From Aureibaculum algae (GTDB lineage Bacteria; Bacteroidota; Bacteroidia; Flavobacteriales; Flavobacteriaceae): a stretch of DNA of 64,000 bases. Of this stretch, positions 63,765 through 64,000 are shown piece after piece. Under the pieces are notes generated by a model that worked only from the letters and a program-made list of their open reading frames with translations, did no database searches and was not told the DNA's origin. The translations under genes were made by a program, and so were the position numbers. Location of the stretch: NCBI RefSeq assembly GCF_006065315.1, contig NZ_CP040749.1:4176001-4240000 (forward strand). Reading direction: 5' to 3'. Numbering within the stretch: the first letter of the stretch is position 1; each line of letters starts with the position of its first letter.

Positions 63765-64000
63765 ATGAAAACAAAAACAGTAGAATTAGTAGCCAGTCCA
63801 AAAGCTCCACATTTTGTTGGAGATGGCTTTCGTGTACATAACTTTATCCCCAGTGGATTTAGACTTGACATGCAACGGATGAACCCGTTTATAATGTTAG
63901 ATTACAATTCAACCTACCACTTCCCTCCTTCTCATAAACCAAAAGGGGTTGGTGTGCATCCTCATAGAGGTTTTGAAACCGTTACTATAGCCTATAAAGG
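63765..64000 (+). CDS. Pirin family protein, 5' part
   Basis: The gene runs off the end of the window; the first 78 residues and part of the next are present. FVGDGFRVHNFIPSG, MNPFIMLDYN and GVHPHRGFETVTIAY are the pirin cupin blocks, including the metal-ligand histidines of HPHRGFE. Bacterial pirins are iron-binding cupins, some acting as quercetinases. It starts 66 bases after the Crp/Fnr regulator, a common pairing. Confidence 0.93.
   Translation, partial: MKTKTVELVASPKAPHFVGDGFRVHNFIPSGFRLDMQRMNPFIMLDYNSTYHFPPSHKPKGVGVHPHRGFETVTIAYK

Noticed and set aside
1..64000. tRNA, rRNA, CRISPR, phage or insertion-sequence genes
   Set aside because: None was recognised in the sequence on either strand, though short RNA genes without a clear signature could be missed by eye.

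Overview
The window is a single chromosomal stretch from a low-GC member of the Bacteroidetes, most likely a marine or aquatic Flavobacteriaceae. The evidence is the TAnnTTTG-type -7 promoter boxes, a type IX secretion sorting domain and T9SS plug protein, the N-acylornithine carbamoyltransferase route to arginine, Na+-NQR as the NADH dehydrogenase, GbsR/DCC/TIGR01777 and DUF5103-ApaG gene neighbourhoods, and MltD-LysM and DUF4837 proteins. I saw no rRNA, tRNA, CRISPR array, prophage or transposase. The window looks mostly like core genome with a few lineage-specific small genes.

Layout. 1-4.7 kb: tail of a murein endopeptidase-like gene, a DUF1800/DUF1501 pair, a glycosyltransferase and an unknown membrane protein. 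4.9-7.6 kb: a GbsR/MarR regulator with a 28-bp perfect palindrome over its own promoter, a second copy of the operator before the next gene, then a DCC oxidoreductase, a small membrane protein and a TIGR01777 oxidoreductase. 7.6-11.8 kb: dihydrolipoyl dehydrogenase, an inverted-repeat element, a DUF4440 lipoprotein, PabB and two paralogous lipoproteins. 11.9-24.1 kb (minus strand): a split ThrE/YjjPB exporter and an eleven-gene arginine/proline supercluster in the order GNAT-argG-argC-proC-argD-proA-proB-argF'-argB-argE'-argH. 24.5-30.7 kb: two paralogous lytic transglycosylases, DUF4837 lipoprotein, ApbE and an OmpA lipoprotein. 31-38.3 kb: a porin, a fused CcsBA haem-lyase and the NrfHA ammonifying nitrite reductase. 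38.5-44.1 kb: accessory small genes (TonB-C-like protein, Asp/Glu-racemase-like protein, flavodoxin-like protein, a TonB plug without a barrel, a Gfo/Idh/MocA oxidoreductase, a lipoprotein). 44.3-50.4 kb (minus): complete nqrABCDEF. 50.6-53.8 kb: T9SS plug protein, ApaG and a frameshifted DUF3667 gene. 53.8-57.6 kb (minus): three exported proteins of unknown function, two of them paralogues. 57.7-64 kb: NRDE protein, PruA, an NHL beta-propeller with a T9SS tail, cyclophilin, DUF502, a Crp/Fnr regulator and the start of a pirin.

How the genes work together. The arginine/proline block carries every step from glutamate to arginine and to proline except carbamoyl-phosphate synthesis. Its carbamoyltransferase has serine at the position reported to separate N-acetyl- from N-succinylornithine enzymes, so I predict succinylated intermediates. 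The GNAT at the head of the cluster would then be the N-succinylglutamate synthase. PruA at the far end supplies proline catabolism. ApbE, Na+-NQR, CcsBA and NrfHA together give the parts of a sodium-pumping, ammonifying respiratory chain: ApbE is needed to attach FMN to NqrB and NqrC, and CcsBA to load haem onto NrfA and NrfH.

No wholly new system stands out. The best leads are the predicted succinyl arginine route with its GNAT and possible succinate exporter, the self-controlled and possibly leaderless GbsR operon, the barrel-less TonB plug protein, the variant flavinylation motif in NqrB and the paralogous exported-protein cassette at 53.8-57.6 kb.
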